The notes under the pieces were generated by a model. It was not told the origin of the DNA. It was given only the letters and a program-made list of their open reading frames with translations, and ran no database searches. A stretch of DNA of 64,000 nt from Calcarisporiella thermophila CBS 279.70 (Eukaryota; Calcarisporiellomycota), in assembly GCF_041956535.1 (NCBI RefSeq), contig NW_027192192.1, positions 1,057,796-1,121,795 of the forward strand, in the 5' to 3' direction. Of this stretch, positions 47,796-58,884 are shown one piece after another; positions within the stretch are counted from its first letter, which is position 1, and each line of letters opens with the position of its first letter. Position numbers and translations under genes: made by a program.

Positions 47796-49212
47796 CTAGT
47801 CTCGATAGATCGAGATGTGGGGGGTTTCGTCGCTGCGAATATAACCGCGGAACATGCCCTCGGAATTAAATGGAAAGGCAACTAGATAAAACCAACTTAG
47901 TTAGGTTTGCCCCGGCTACCAATCGACCTGCACTCTTCTCCCCAACTCACCTTCTCCATCCGGGCTTACCACGATAACACCTCCACTTCCACCCACGCTG
48001 CCCATGTGCTCCACCACTTTCGCCGACGCCTCCTGCACGGACTCGCCCAAATACTTGATGCGTGCGGCGATGTCGTGGCACACCGAATACCGAATGAAGA
48101 TCTAGTAGAAGGGGGGAGGGGTCCAAGACCTTAGAGGCGATTCTAAGCCCTCTCATGACATTCTCACGCGATTTACCTCGCCATTCCCCGTGCCAGAGCA
48201 CGCGCAGACCCCGTTCTCGGCCCAAGTTCCCGCTCCAATTATTGGGGTGTCTCCAATTCTCCCATCCATTTTATTGTTGAAACCCCCTGTGCTGGTAGCC
48301 GTCGCCAGATTCCCAAACCGATCCACCGCAACCGCCCCAACGGTGCCTTTGGGAAGGTTAGACTTATCATGCAAGGTTGGGTCAGGATTTTCTAGGTGCT
48401 GTTTCCACCGTCTTTCGGTGAAGAAGTAAGACGGATCGACTAGAGTGAGCCCCTTGGAGGATGCATATTCCTCAGCCGCCGCGCCACCCATGAATAAATG
48501 ACGAGCGGCGGAGTCTTCTTGAATGGCGAGGGCAAGTCGGATGGGATTCTTGACATGGTGAAGAAGTGTACAGGCCCCCGCAGTGCCGTTGGACCCATCC
48601 ATGACGGACGCCTCCAACTCATTCTACCACCGAAGGGTGCGTTAGTACAGGTTTATGACATGGTCGTGACCACGGCCACATGCATGCATTACCTTGCCGG
48701 TAATAGTGAACACGGATCCCTTTCCTGCATTAAATAGAGGTGAGTCCTCCATCACCTCAACCGCTGCCACAACCGCGTCCATGCTTGTCCCTGCCATAAG
48801 AGCCTTCCATCCAGTCCGCAACGCTTGTTCAAGTGCGGCCCGGTATTCCTTCTCGAGCTCAGGCGTCATGGAAGTGCGTTTAATCAATCCGGCTCCGCCA
48901 TGGATCACCCTGCATTAGAACAACGTTAGCAAATAGAAGAGAAAAAATAAAGCACGTCACTTGCAATGTAGGTCCATAATGGTTCGATGAGCGAGGATTC
49001 TCGGGAGGGGCATTTTCTTTGCCTTCCGGGAGTTTAAGAGAGAGCAAGTGGGTCAACCTGGAAAAGCATCCACTGGTGGATGGCTCCGGCGATTCTTCAG
49101 CCTTGAGAGGAGCCTCTTCTGGTTTTCCGGGAATCATGGAGAAATCAGTTGAAAGAAGCGCACCCGAATAGGAAGAATGAATAAAGAATCCGAGTATTTC
49201 ACTCTCCCCCAT
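47796..49212 (-). CDS. Isoaspartyl peptidase/L-asparaginase (Ntn hydrolase)
   Basis: Exons 49212-48956, 48909-48693, 48623-48177, 48101-47951, 47881-47796; 385 aa. It autocleaves before the nucleophile Thr (about 252) in KGTVGAVAVD, and TVIHGGAG, GSVFT, MDGRIGDTPIIGAGTWAEN and GGSGGVIVV are family marks. It hydrolyses asparagine or beta-aspartyl peptides. Unlike the family norm, some 87 residues precede VIHGGAG, a Ser/Pro/Glu-rich segment. A 33-nt upstream exon (49352-49320, MLLYFLGESEE, perfect GTGAGT donor, acceptor exactly before ATG 49212) could make it 396 aa. The donor GAC|GTGCTT was chosen over GTGACG because only it keeps the frame. Confidence 0.9.
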
Positions 49213-49352
49213 CTGTGGGGAAAAATTTCTCGTAAACCCTGTTTCGATTCACCAGATTTTGGAGATAAAACAGATTGGGTGAGACCTTGATCCAAGCTAT
49301 GAACTCCAAACGCACTCACTTCTTCACTCTCACCCAAGAAATAAAGTAGCAT

Positions 49353-50208
49353 GGGACCGTTTGGCGAGCTCACGAGAACCCATCCTTATCAACGCATGCA
49401 CAACCATATATATGCCTATTGGTATTCAAGTTTGAGTCTCTGGAGAAGTCGAGTGGAAAAGTCGATGCAGTCTCCCACGCCAATCTGCTCAGGACGCATT
49501 TTTTCCTAACAAGGTCATAAGCGACGACCCCCTTGAGTCATCCTCGTTTCTTGCCCCATGGCAAGAGGATGTCTTTTCAGTTGAGAGCAGGCGAGGGCTG
49601 TCCCCCCCCCCCTCCCCATTGAAGAGCACATGGATATTCGAGGATCCACGCGATCTTGAAACGAAGCGTAGCCCAGCTCTTCTTGGGTTAGAATGTCTTA
49701 TCCGCATCCCAAACTCTCTATACTTGTCGGGTCCCACCGCCATCGCGTGCCGAACCCACGGTTGCCGCTTTACCCATCAACTAGGTTGATGGCCACCTAT
49801 TTAGGGGAGGCCTGATTTTCAATCCCATGCAGGCAGTTAGGTTTGCGGTTGGGGAGTTCTCTGCATAAATTCATGCTGCGTCTCTCTCCTTCTGTTTATT
49901 GACACATCAATTGCCATTTCGGTTAAATCGAGGCCTCTCCCAAGAGAGGACTGGTTGCCTTAATCCATCCGGCTCAAAGTATCTTTATCGTGGAATCATT
50001 GAGGGAGAAGAGAGAGTGGAGGGGAGAAAAACAGACAACGAAGAGAAGCAAACAAAAAACAGCATGGGCATATCATGCCGCCACTCAGAGGGGATGAACA
50101 GAAGTATAAAACAGCAAATTATGAGAAACGCACAAAAACTAGGCTTGGTATTATATAGCGAAAAAGCCAAATAAATATACACTATGACACTCCTCCACGC
50201 CTCCATGT
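49353..50208. other. Intergenic, no gene seen
   Basis: Asparaginase upstream region and 3' flank of the tiny gene, with a C-rich run at about 49601-49613. An 84-codon minus-strand frame (49489-49743) has no recognisable content. Confidence 0.45.
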
Positions 50209-50397
50209 TCAACGGGGGCACTGACACCGCTGAGCAACAGGAACGTTCTTCATGACTACGGAAAAATGTCAGCTGCCCAATCACACCAATGTCATGCCAA
50301 GGTGGCGAGCATCTTGCCATTTACCTTGCTCGGCATGGCGGCCACACCCTTGCCAGGTAGTCTTTCCGCACTTTCCACAAGTCACCGTGTAGCACAT
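50209..50397 (-). CDS. 39-aa cysteine-rich conserved small protein
   Basis: Exons 50397-50325 and 50255-50209 (intron GTAAAT...CCGTAG, 69 nt). The product runs MCYTVTCGKCGKTTWQGCGR, continues HAEQ, then VMKNVPVAQRCQCPR. I know this pattern, CxKCGKTTWxGCG...VMxxVPxxQRCxC, from short unannotated proteins in plants and fungi; no function is established to my knowledge. Six cysteines, two of them in CGKC, suggest a metal site. Both exons keep the pattern, so the gene model is strong despite its size. It lies alone in a 2.1-kb gap that otherwise looks empty. Confidence 0.85.
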
Positions 50398-51476
50398 GAT
50401 GCAGGAATGAGATGGATTCTAAGTCTCAAGAGAGAGAGAGAGAGAAAAGAGAAATCGCTTGGACCGAAACCGCTCTGCGACACAGTGATCCCCTTCCTTT
50501 ATATCTTGGATTGGGATGACTCCTCCTCAGAGTTATTCGAAATTGTCTTAGGTCCTAGGTCGATCCGATCTGACCGACGGAATTCTCGGGCCGGAAATCT
50601 TGAGATCAAACATGTAGAACGGCGGAAATACCATAAAAATCAAGCACTCTCGTCATGCATAGTCTCCGATACCTTGTTTCCTCCCTTAGCCAAAGAGCCC
50701 ACTGCCACTCCCCCCTGGCTGTGCTTTCTTATATCCGTTATAGTGAGGACCGAGTTGCCAAATTCGCCCCTCCATGAAAAATAAAAAGGCCTAGACACGG
50801 TGGGCAACAGAGCTTCACCAAAGGCAAGGGAAAACCATTCTTGCCGACACAGCAAACAGCATGGGCGAGAAACCGCGGCCCAGCTTGTCTTCGCGCTAGT
50901 CTAGTAAAACAACGAGTTTGAAGGGGGCCGGGCTTGATTCCTACCATGCCAAAAGCTTCTCTCATGGTTGTTGTGCTAGCACGTTGTGTCACTATATTTG
51001 GAAGTATTATTCTTGGTTCCACAGTAGATGACGGGAGGGGCGGCCGGGATTACAAGGCCGCTTGCAGCCTCATGCCTCTGATCTCCTCTCCTACTAAAGG
51101 ATGTTATCTCGCTCTCAGGCCCATCATTCTAAGCGACACTATAGGAGTTTATTTGGACGGGTTTGGAAGAGAAAGGTGGTACATGGTCAGTGGCAAGAAG
51201 CAATAGACAAAAGAGGAAACAACGCAAATTAAGGATGATAAAGGGCCATGGTAAGTAGGAGATGGGATGCTCGTTAAAGTGGGGATATATGTAAACAAAC
51301 AAGATAAATAAGCGGATCAATAGATCCATGGAGGCTGGTAAAGTATAAACTAGAGGGGGGGGGGGGTTATTTTAGGGTGGGTCTCTCCTGGCTTCCGCAG
51401 CTCTATGCATAACGACACCGAGTCGCGGGCGGGAAGGGTATCTCGTAAGAAGTAAAACAAGGTGGCGGGGCCTCCG
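50398..51476. other. Promoter of tiny gene and transporter 3' flank
   Basis: 1.08 kb, no supported gene. A run of 12 G (51355-51366) reads as poly-C about 110 nt after the stop of the monocarboxylate-type transporter. A CT microsatellite lies at about 50429-50440 (AG on plus). Open frames of 90-170 codons here lack family features. Confidence 0.45.
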
Positions 51477-53132
51477 CTATTTCTTAATCCACAGCCTTCG
51501 GTCAAGCATGAAGCGGATGATCAGAATGAACATCGATGAAAACACTGTAATTCCGCCCGTGAACATGAACATGGGCAGAAAATTCGTCCGGCCAGTCATG
51601 TCCAAGAGCAGGCCCGCGATAGGAGGCCCGAAAGCGTTCCCGAAGAAATTGGATGCATAGACCAGGCCGACTGCGGACTGAATGTCTTCGTGGCGGACCA
51701 GTTCGGCAACGACGACGGGATAGAGGGCCACAAAGCCACCTAGTGAAGAGGATAGCGCGTTGGTGTGAATAGGCGGTACATGGAGCTAGCCGAACCAAAT
51801 CAACACAAGCCTTACCTCCAAAGATCCCATAGAGAATCACAAAGGCCAGCAGGGAGCTGAACGAGGTTGCAAGCGGCCAGACCACAAGCCCGATAATTCC
51901 GGCCAAGAAGCTGCACAAAAACATCGTGTTCACGCGACCCCTATAGATGGGCATCGTGGTGAGTGGATGGGGAGAGAGAGAGGCTCCATTGGGCGACGCG
52001 TTGGAGCTTGGTACATGAAATTAGAAAAGCCTACTTACGCATAATCTGCAAAGCTCCCGATGGCGACTCTCGCGGCCGAGTTGACTCCCGACATGATACC
52101 GGTTAAGGTGGCAGCGGTCTGGACACTCAGCCCAATGAACTGAGCATGGGTGGACACCATGAAGAAGGGGGTCAGGAAGCCAAAGGTGACGAAAAAGCCA
52201 AACACCAAGAGCAGAGCAAATTTCGTGTTACTCAGGATCTGCAGTTCCCTGAGCCTGCCGTTCTGTTTCTCGGAGAGCTCGACCGCTGAACGGTCGACAG
52301 AAATGATACGCGGCCGACTGAGGCAGAGGGCGATGGTGAGAAAGACAAACCCTATAAAGGCTAGGATGCGCAGCGCCCATTGATACCCGACCGTGCCAAT
52401 AAGATATTGGAGAAGAGGGGATAAGGCCAGCCCGCCGAGTCCCGAGCCTGCAATGGCGATGCCCGAGGCCAATCCTCGCTTCTTCTCAAACCATTCGGCT
52501 GGCCCGCTGATGGTGGGGAAGAAGATAAAGGGTGCAGTGAGGCCGAAGAGGAAGCCCTGGGTGAGGTAGTATTGCCACAGCTTAAGGAGAGGAAACCACA
52601 AAGAGACGGGTTAATAATGGAAGGGGATCCCATTCTTTAGAGACAGCAGGAGAGTTACCTCGGTTGCAAAGCTGGCCAAAATCAAGCTGAGAGGCGAGAA
52701 TACGACGCCAATCAGCATGGTCCACCGCCGCCCAATGCGACGCTGCACAGGGTGTACGATTGGCCCCAACAAGCACAGGAGGGCAGCAGCAAGCGACCCG
52801 ATGATGGAGATTTGTAGGGTGTTGGTGTTGTTTACAAACACATGCTTTTGCAGATGCTGCTGCAGGACGCCCCACGAGTACACATAGCCAAACACAAAGA
52901 AGCAGGTGAGAAAGGCGGCAAGCACGATTAGCCAGCCATAGGGACTGTCGGGGGGAGCAAGCACCTCCACACCGGAGGCCCCACGCTCCGCATCCACCAC
53001 AGTGCCTTCATCGTCCCTCGCATCCTGGGAAAAAACCTCTTCAATAGTGTTAGCATCATATGCGGGGGCCAATGGGTCCAGAGGTTTTGTCTTCTCATAC
53101 GAGCTATCATGCGGCTCCCCCTGGCGCTCCAT
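51477..53132 (-). CDS. MFS monocarboxylate-transporter-like protein
   Basis: Exons 53132-52659, 52580-52039, 51940-51816, 51739-51477; 467 aa with about 12 membrane helices after an acidic N-terminal tail of roughly 65 residues. The start of helix 1, PDSPYGWLIVLAAFLTCFFVFG, matches the D-x-G-x-G-W/PDGGWGW-like signature of the SLC16/MCH family. WFEKKRGLASGIAIAGSGLG in helices 4-5 is diagnostic. Fungal homologues (Mch1-5) transport riboflavin or unknown acids rather than lactate, so the substrate is open. The start is the first Met (MERQGEP); the frame continues four codons upstream without ATG. Confidence 0.93.
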
Positions 53133-54579
53133 CTTCGTTGTCAAGAGAGAATTCGAACAATACGGTGAGGGGGGGGGAATGAAAAGAGAACAAAAGCGCT
53201 TTTTCTCAGGGGATAAATAAACAAGCTATATTTTAAACTCCCCAGGGAAGCGGATTGCGTTCTACTGTCCATGGCAGCTGGGATTCGTTCTTCCTCCCAT
53301 CACGATAACGGAAAATAGTATACTCTGCCGTAACACAGCCGTCTCAGTGCAACCGTATTAATTTCCTTCCTTTTCAGTCCCGAAGGGGTGATGAGCGCAC
53401 TAGTATCGGGGCTCCCGCTCTTTCTTCCGATGGCGGCCCTCTCCGATTGGTCGGATGGAGGATATTTTATCCCGTGACGGCTCTGAGCGAGCGAGGAGTC
53501 GAATCCAAGACTTGTTCCAGTAAATTCCTCTGCTCTGCAAAAGCCGGGCCCGGAAGCGGTGAAGAGAATATCTTCCCCCTTCCATCGGTCAAGTAGAGAG
53601 TGTTTCGCGCACATCCCAAGGTTCTCTGGGCCGTCTGCCCTTTCCTCTGTCTTCTTCTCGATATGATTCATCCAGTCGGGTTACTCCCTATCCTCTCCAA
53701 TGGCGTGCCGGTGAGAAGGACGCTCTCCCGCGCCAAAATCGAGGGATAGTGAAATCCAGAGTGGAAATGGGCCCCACTATCTCGCCTGATTTCGAACCAC
53801 CTTTACCTTTCCAGAAAAATCCCCGGAGTGTGGCCAGATAGCAGAGCATTTCCCATTGAAACTTACGTCATGCCCAGAATTAAATTAAATCACTCTAGAC
53901 GCGTTAGCTAAGAGGGAGACTCGAGGAAAAGCTTTAACCATGATATTTTTAGTATGAAAATAGGGTTTATTTTCCTCAATTCTATTGATTGGTGGGGCAG
54001 TTAACACAAGCTTCCACGAGGAAACTATCGAGAGGCTTCGGGTGATCCTTAGCCTTTCTCTACGCCTTTATTGCCTAATTTTCTGCCGTCATGAGAAAGA
54101 AATTTTCAAGGTAGCATCTGCAGGTAAATGCTCTTTTCAAAACACCAGAGGGCCATCGGAGAAAGAGCGGCTTGATTGAAGCGGGTGATGGCATCAGTGC
54201 GCCGTAAAAGGCCTCGGGGGACCAGGCGTTTTCATTTTAAATGGCTTTCTCCTCTGGTTTTCGGCCCATGATAAGACAGCCCCAATGGGAATACTATGAC
54301 AAAGGTGTATGATGGAGGATAGGCTTCCCTCCTGTGTGATTCTCGCCATAAATCATCTATCCGTGCAAAACCTTTGAAATCCGCTGTAGGCTTAAGCACC
54401 AGTCAAGCAAATGAACAAGGTGTCGGATGCTAGTTGAACTCATGACGTGGCGCAGTTTGTCTTAAATCATACAGGGGTTCGCCTTCTCACGGCTTTGGGC
54501 TAACGTTTTGCTCTCGATTTTTCTCGGAAGAGCAGCCAAGCATTATTCTCTTCAACCCCGTCTTTTTATTATAAAAAAA
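53133..54579. other. Divergent intergenic region
   Basis: 1.45 kb between divergent starts of the transporter and SDS23. No gene, RNA or repeat could be supported; T/A-rich just before SDS23. Confidence 0.45.
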
Positions 54580-56130
54580 ATGGAAACCTCTAAACCCATA
54601 GAGCCCCCTCTCTCAGTTGACTTGCCGCATCGAGAAGGCTTGACTACCGAGACCCATGACTGGACCATGGTACGCGCTGGGGATATCGTACGCGATCAGA
54701 AGGTGGTCGTCATGTGAGTTACTCTCTTTTTTTTTTGCCCTCTCTCAAGTCACTCGATGCTAATCCAACTTTTTAGCGACGGTGACCAGCCTGTCGAAGA
54801 AGCATGCGATGTACATTATTAGCCATTTTTCCCTTCCCTCGCTCTTACTTATATCTTCTTTTTTTTTGCTGTGTATAAGGTGCTTGTAAAACATGGAATT
54901 CTTTCTGCACCAGTATACGACAAGAATTCTAAGTCGTACGTTGGTATGTTCGACTATGGTGATGTCATTGCTTACTTGCTGTTGCTTCTTCATCGCCAAG
55001 AGGCTCCAGATCAATCCCTTGAGGTGAAAGAATTGATTCAGCATGCACTCAAGAGTCAGCCTGTGCCCGTCAAGTTGGCGTCTGGTATGGAACCATTTTC
55101 GGCGTAAGAGTGAATCCATGCCAACTTACCTCTCATCCCCATAGATCTGTCGCGTAAGAATCCATTCTATTCGGTGTTCCCGGAAACGCCTCTGCTTCAA
55201 GTGATTGAGGAATTTTCATCGGGAACGCACAGAGTTGCCGTCATGGATGGAAATGGGGATATTAAGGTAATTTCTTTGCGCTGGACATATTTCAAGTCGT
55301 CCATAATACTAATCCTTGCTGGGGGGGTGGGGTGGATCACCGCTATGATTGAATCAGGGCATTCTGTCGCAGTCGGCTGTCGTTGCCTATCTCTATAAAA
55401 ACGTGTCGAAATTCCCTGATCTCTCGTCGTATATGAACAAATCAGTAAGGGGCTCGGCTGCTTTCTTTCTACTTCCCAAGTGCTAAGGATCAAGCCATAA
55501 CTCTCTACCTTTCGGCGATTAGATACACGACCTCTCGCTTGGCAAAGCACCCGTGGTCAGTGTCCAAACGGATCAGCTGGTACTTAATGCTCTCTCAATT
55601 ATGAGTGAGCATGGCATCTCGTCGCTTGCAGTCGTAGACCCGTCCGGCGTGTTGTTGAGCGCAATCACCATGACGGATGTCAAAGTAAGGCGGGGAATTT
55701 TATCAATGGACCTTGCCAAATCGGCCCACTAATCTACTTTTCAACCCTACCCTATTTATCCTAGTATGTCATGAAATCACATCATCATTCGCTCCTTTGG
55801 TCCACCTGCTTCCAGTTTATCTCCCATGTCCGTAGCTTACAAGGCCTTGAGAACGGGCAGGACGCCTATCCAGTGTTTGACATTCGACCCGAATCCACTC
55901 TGGGATTTGCCATTGCAAAATTGGTCGCCACTAGGGCACATCGTTTGTGGGTCACCGAGCCGCGTGGTCAGGTCATTGGAGTTGTGAGCCTGACGGATAT
56001 CTCCAGAGTATTTGCAAAAAGCGCCGGGTTAACCGTGCCTACTGGACGCACCAGCGGCAGTGGCACAGGATTGAGGGAGCGCAAGGGAAGTTTGGCTAAA
56101 GGTTCGAGCCTCGGACTGGTGGGCATGTGA
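54580..56130 (+). CDS. SDS23: SDS23-type CBS-domain protein
   Basis: Seven exons: 54580-54713, 54777-54810, 54880-55084, 55145-55266, 55358-55444, 55523-55684, 55765-56130; 369 aa. Four CBS motifs: VDLVKHGILSAPVYD region, HRVAVMDGNGDIKGILSQS, EHGISSLAVVDPSG with LSAITMTDVK, and HRLWVTEPRGQVIGVVSLTD. This arrangement matches fungal Sds23/Sds24, which bind and inhibit PP2A-like phosphatases and link nutrients to cell-cycle progression; CBS pairs commonly sense adenine nucleotides. Compared with S. pombe Sds23 it lacks the long phosphorylated C-terminal tail, ending in a short Ser/Gly/Lys stretch. Confidence 0.92.
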
Positions 56131-56687
56131 GCCCACACCTCCCCAAGGCATGCCAAGCATGGGTGATTAGGGGAATTGCCACGATGGCACTAGTGTAATT
56201 TTTGTCGTTGTTATGATTTCTCTCTTTTTCTTTGGCCTCCTCTCGAATTCGTGTGGTATCATGTATCATATTTTATTATTTTCTGTCTCGAGTTCTTTTT
56301 TCTTTATTTTTTTCTTTTAACTCCTATTTCTGATTTCTTTTTTTTTCTTCCTTTACCTTTCTCGCCCGCCCTCTTTCCCAATGTATTGTATTATGGTGTC
56401 AAGTAATCCTCATCCGCTTGAAGGTGGTGGGAAACCCCACTTGAAACGCAGCAGGAAGATGAGATGCTTTCAAACTCTAATGAGTTCGAAAAAACCGTCA
56501 GTGGGCTCAAGATGAGATGCGGAGATCGATTCCAATGTCTGGGTCTGCAAAATTGACTGCAAATGATGGGTTCTATCGAATCAGTTGATACCATGACTTC
56601 CAGCGCTTACTTGCCCGCTTGTTTGCCCGTTTGCTTGTCCTTTTTCTTGTCCTCTCCGTCCTTCATGGCCGCCATCCCATCCAGCCC
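56131..56687. other. SDS23 3' flank and LITAF promoter
   Basis: 557 bp, very T-rich about 56220-56350. No gene seen. Confidence 0.45.
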
Positions 56688-57200
56688 ATGTATAAGACGG
56701 ATTCCCCTAGCAAAACTATGGACCATGCCTCAAGAAACTCGGCCACCCCTAGGGCCTCTTTCCCCGTGGATACGCTAAATGGTGTATCCCAATCGCCACG
56801 AATCTCTCGAAGCCTCCACCACCGTTCCATCCCATCCGCTTCGCTTGCATCCGAGCGAAGCCACTCGCCTGTTTCTACCTTGCGTGTTGCCAGTCCATAC
56901 AATCCCATGTCTGCCACCGCTACGCAAGCATCCCGCACCGACACCGAATTCATGAAGAGCACGTATCGCTTGGCGAAACTCCCGGGGTTCCCTGTGAAGC
57001 TCCGATGCATCCACTGCAAGAATGTGGTGACAAGCGAGGTGGTGTATAGAAATGGGACCTTGGTGTGGCTGGTCGCATTTGGACTGTTGCTTCTGACGAT
57101 AGTGCTTGCGTGGGTGCCTTTTATATTGGACTCGTGCAAGGATATCGAGCATAAGTGTCCGCGATGTGGCCGAAAAATCGCTCGACAGAATCGCATCTAG
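56688..57200 (+). CDS. LITAF-like zinc-ribbon membrane protein
   Basis: A single exon of 170 aa. The C-terminal LITAF domain (about 98-165) has knuckle LRCIHCKNVVTSEV and a hydrophobic membrane-inserting stretch WLVAFGLLLLTIVLAWVPF. After it come LDSCKDIEHKCPRCGRKI. Two CxxC pairs bind one zinc, and the hydrophobic helix dips into the membrane; LITAF proteins sit on late endosomes and lysosomes. The N-terminus is Ser/Pro-rich and disordered. The frame stays open 23 codons upstream but with no ATG, so the start is 56688. Confidence 0.88.
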   Translation: MYKTDSPSKTMDHASRNSATPRASFPVDTLNGVSQSPRISRSLHHRSIPSASLASERSHSPVSTLRVASPYNPMSATATQASRTDTEFMKSTYRLAKLPGFPVKLRCIHCKNVVTSEVVYRNGTLVWLVAFGLLLLTIVLAWVPFILDSCKDIEHKCPRCGRKIARQNRI

Positions 57201-57477
57201 TCCCCTCCGCGCGGTGTCAGCTTGCTTCTTGAACAGGGTGCCAGTGGCCTCGTCACTATTTCCTATGTATATTCTTTAGACTGGATTCTATTTCTTTCCT
57301 GGGGAGGGCATTGGTTGGGCAAGGGTTCCATGGTCGCAGGACGGATTGATACCTACCTCTATTTATATAATGTTCCATAATCTGTTTCGTTTGTCTGCTA
57401 TTCCCGCCCATTTTATCTGCTTGAACAATAATAGTATATTTTATTGCCCAATATGTGGAGTGGAGGGTCAAATGTGT

Positions 57478-57912
57478 TCAAAACTCGATATCGAGCATGA
57501 TGAGATTCCATTTCCATAGATCCTTTTCTTTCTTTTTCTTCTTCTCTTCAGTGTCCCCATCCTGCTTGACTCCTTCGTCCCCTTGTCCTCTTTCCGTAAT
57601 CACCTCCTTCTCCTCCTGTTTGAAGCTCCCAAGCCATAATTCGGTATCTTCTTCGAAAGATGAGGTCGTCTTTTGGGGATGCAACCCCCCCTCACTTACA
57701 GCGTCGAGCAAAACATCCACTAAATTGGCCGCATTCCGTAGATTTGGCTCGGCTAGACTAGAGTGACGAAGAGATGAGGCTATTGTGCGCGATGGCGTCA
57801 AAAATATTCGCTGGTTTGTCTGTGTTTGGATGTCTTGATGGGGCTGGATAGGACAACATAAAGCTAGAGTGGAGGTAGTGGAAAAGAGAGCGATCGCTAG
57901 TGGAATTTTCAT
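57478..57912 (-). CDS. Small secreted protein, unrecognised
   Basis: A single frame of 144 aa. MKIPLAIALFSTTSTLALCC is a clear signal peptide (cleavage likely near 18-22). The mature part is hydrophilic with a Lys/Glu run and ends with a hydrophobic KWNLIMLDIEF. Only the two cysteines at the signal end are seen, so it is not a typical disulphide-rich effector. No family recognised. It converges with the LITAF-like gene (277 bp between stops). Confidence 0.6.
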   Translation of the reverse strand: MKIPLAIALFSTTSTLALCCPIQPHQDIQTQTNQRIFLTPSRTIASSLRHSSLAEPNLRNAANLVDVLLDAVSEGGLHPQKTTSSFEEDTELWLGSFKQEEKEVITERGQGDEGVKQDGDTEEKKKKKEKDLWKWNLIMLDIEF

Positions 57913-58221
57913 TGTATGGAATGGTTGAGCTTAGAAAGGGGGCGACGAGGAAAAAAGGATACTGATGCGAAGAGCTTAGAGAAGTTGAGGAGTCCCTAGG
58001 CCGTGTTGGCCATCACTTTTTATTATGGCGCGAGCACTGATGGCATCAAAAATCCCGTAACCCAATCCTCCTTCTATTCAAGACATGTCTCATACCAAAA
58101 TTTATCAATTTTTTAACAATTAAGTGCGGCGAGATAATCCGGGATATTTAAATGGATAGGTGCATGACCGAGAAGAATAAATACAAAATAATCTCGCACC
58201 GATCCCTCTTCGATTACAACC

Positions 58222-58820
58222 ATGGGCAAACAAAAGCAAGCGCCTGCAAAAGGTTCCAAATCGAGTGGAGGCGATGACAGTGGCAGTGGTGGTAAGAGCG
58301 GCGGAAAGCTCAAGGCCGCAAATAGCATAAAGGTACGGCACATTCTTTGCGAGAAACATTCCAAAATTATGGAGGCGCTGGAGAAGATTAAAGGGGGTAT
58401 GAGTTTTGATAAAGTCGCTGAGCAATACAGTGAAGACAAGGCAAAGCAGGGAGGTGAGTACTCGTGATCTTGGATAAGCGTTGAGTAAAAAGAAGCTGAA
58501 GGCTATCTGTGAGGTAGGCAGCTTAGGCTGGATGGCAAGAGGATCGATGGTCGGCGCGTTCCAGGAAGCTGCATTCGCACTCCAACCAAGCACTGTTGGT
58601 GAGTATGGCTGTCACTCGCCCATGTCTTTTGATTTGTTCTTATTCTACCCATTCCATTAGGGAACCCCATCTATACAAATCCGCCTGTAAAGACGCAATT
58701 TGGCTACCATATTATCATGGTTGAGGTGGGTGTTTTTCTGTTTTGACCTTACGTTTCTCCCCCACTCTTGATATTCCTCCATGCTCATATTGCACCTTCT
58801 TTTTCTAGGATCGAAAGTAA
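58222..58820 (+). CDS. PIN4: Parvulin-type peptidyl-prolyl isomerase (PIN4/Par14 type)
   Basis: Exons 58222-58453, 58518-58598, 58661-58725, 58809-58820; 129 aa, normal length. A basic Gly/Ser/Lys N-terminus (1-35) is followed by the rotamase domain: [54 protein letters not shown] and the terminal [14 protein letters not shown]. This is the non-phospho-specific Par14/PIN4 type, found with pre-ribosomes and on chromatin in humans. It is not the yeast RNA-binding Pin4. The last exon codes only DRK and the stop. Confidence 0.94.
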
Positions 58821-58857
58821 GCTTTGTGTAAGACAAGCAGCGGGATAAAATAAGAGA

Positions 58858-58876
58858 AATAAAAGATTGTTTTATT
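58858..58876. terminator. Facing poly(A) signals of PIN4 and RPL37
   Basis: AATAAA at 58858-58863 (plus, for PIN4) and TTTATT at 58871-58876 (AATAAA for RPL37 on minus). The two convergent genes' stops are only 64 bp apart, so their 3' ends must overlap. Confidence 0.6.
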
Positions 58877-58884
58877 AAAATATC

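Noticed and set aside
49489-50784. Several 80-170-codon frames between asparaginase and the tiny gene
   Set aside because: Low protein-like quality; the real gene found here is the 39-aa spliced one on the minus strand.
50738-51206. Opposed 90-codon frames
   Set aside because: No family features, and no matching splice sites to extend them.
53300-53671. 123-codon minus-strand frame upstream of the MFS transporter
   Set aside because: Composition and content look random; most likely promoter DNA.
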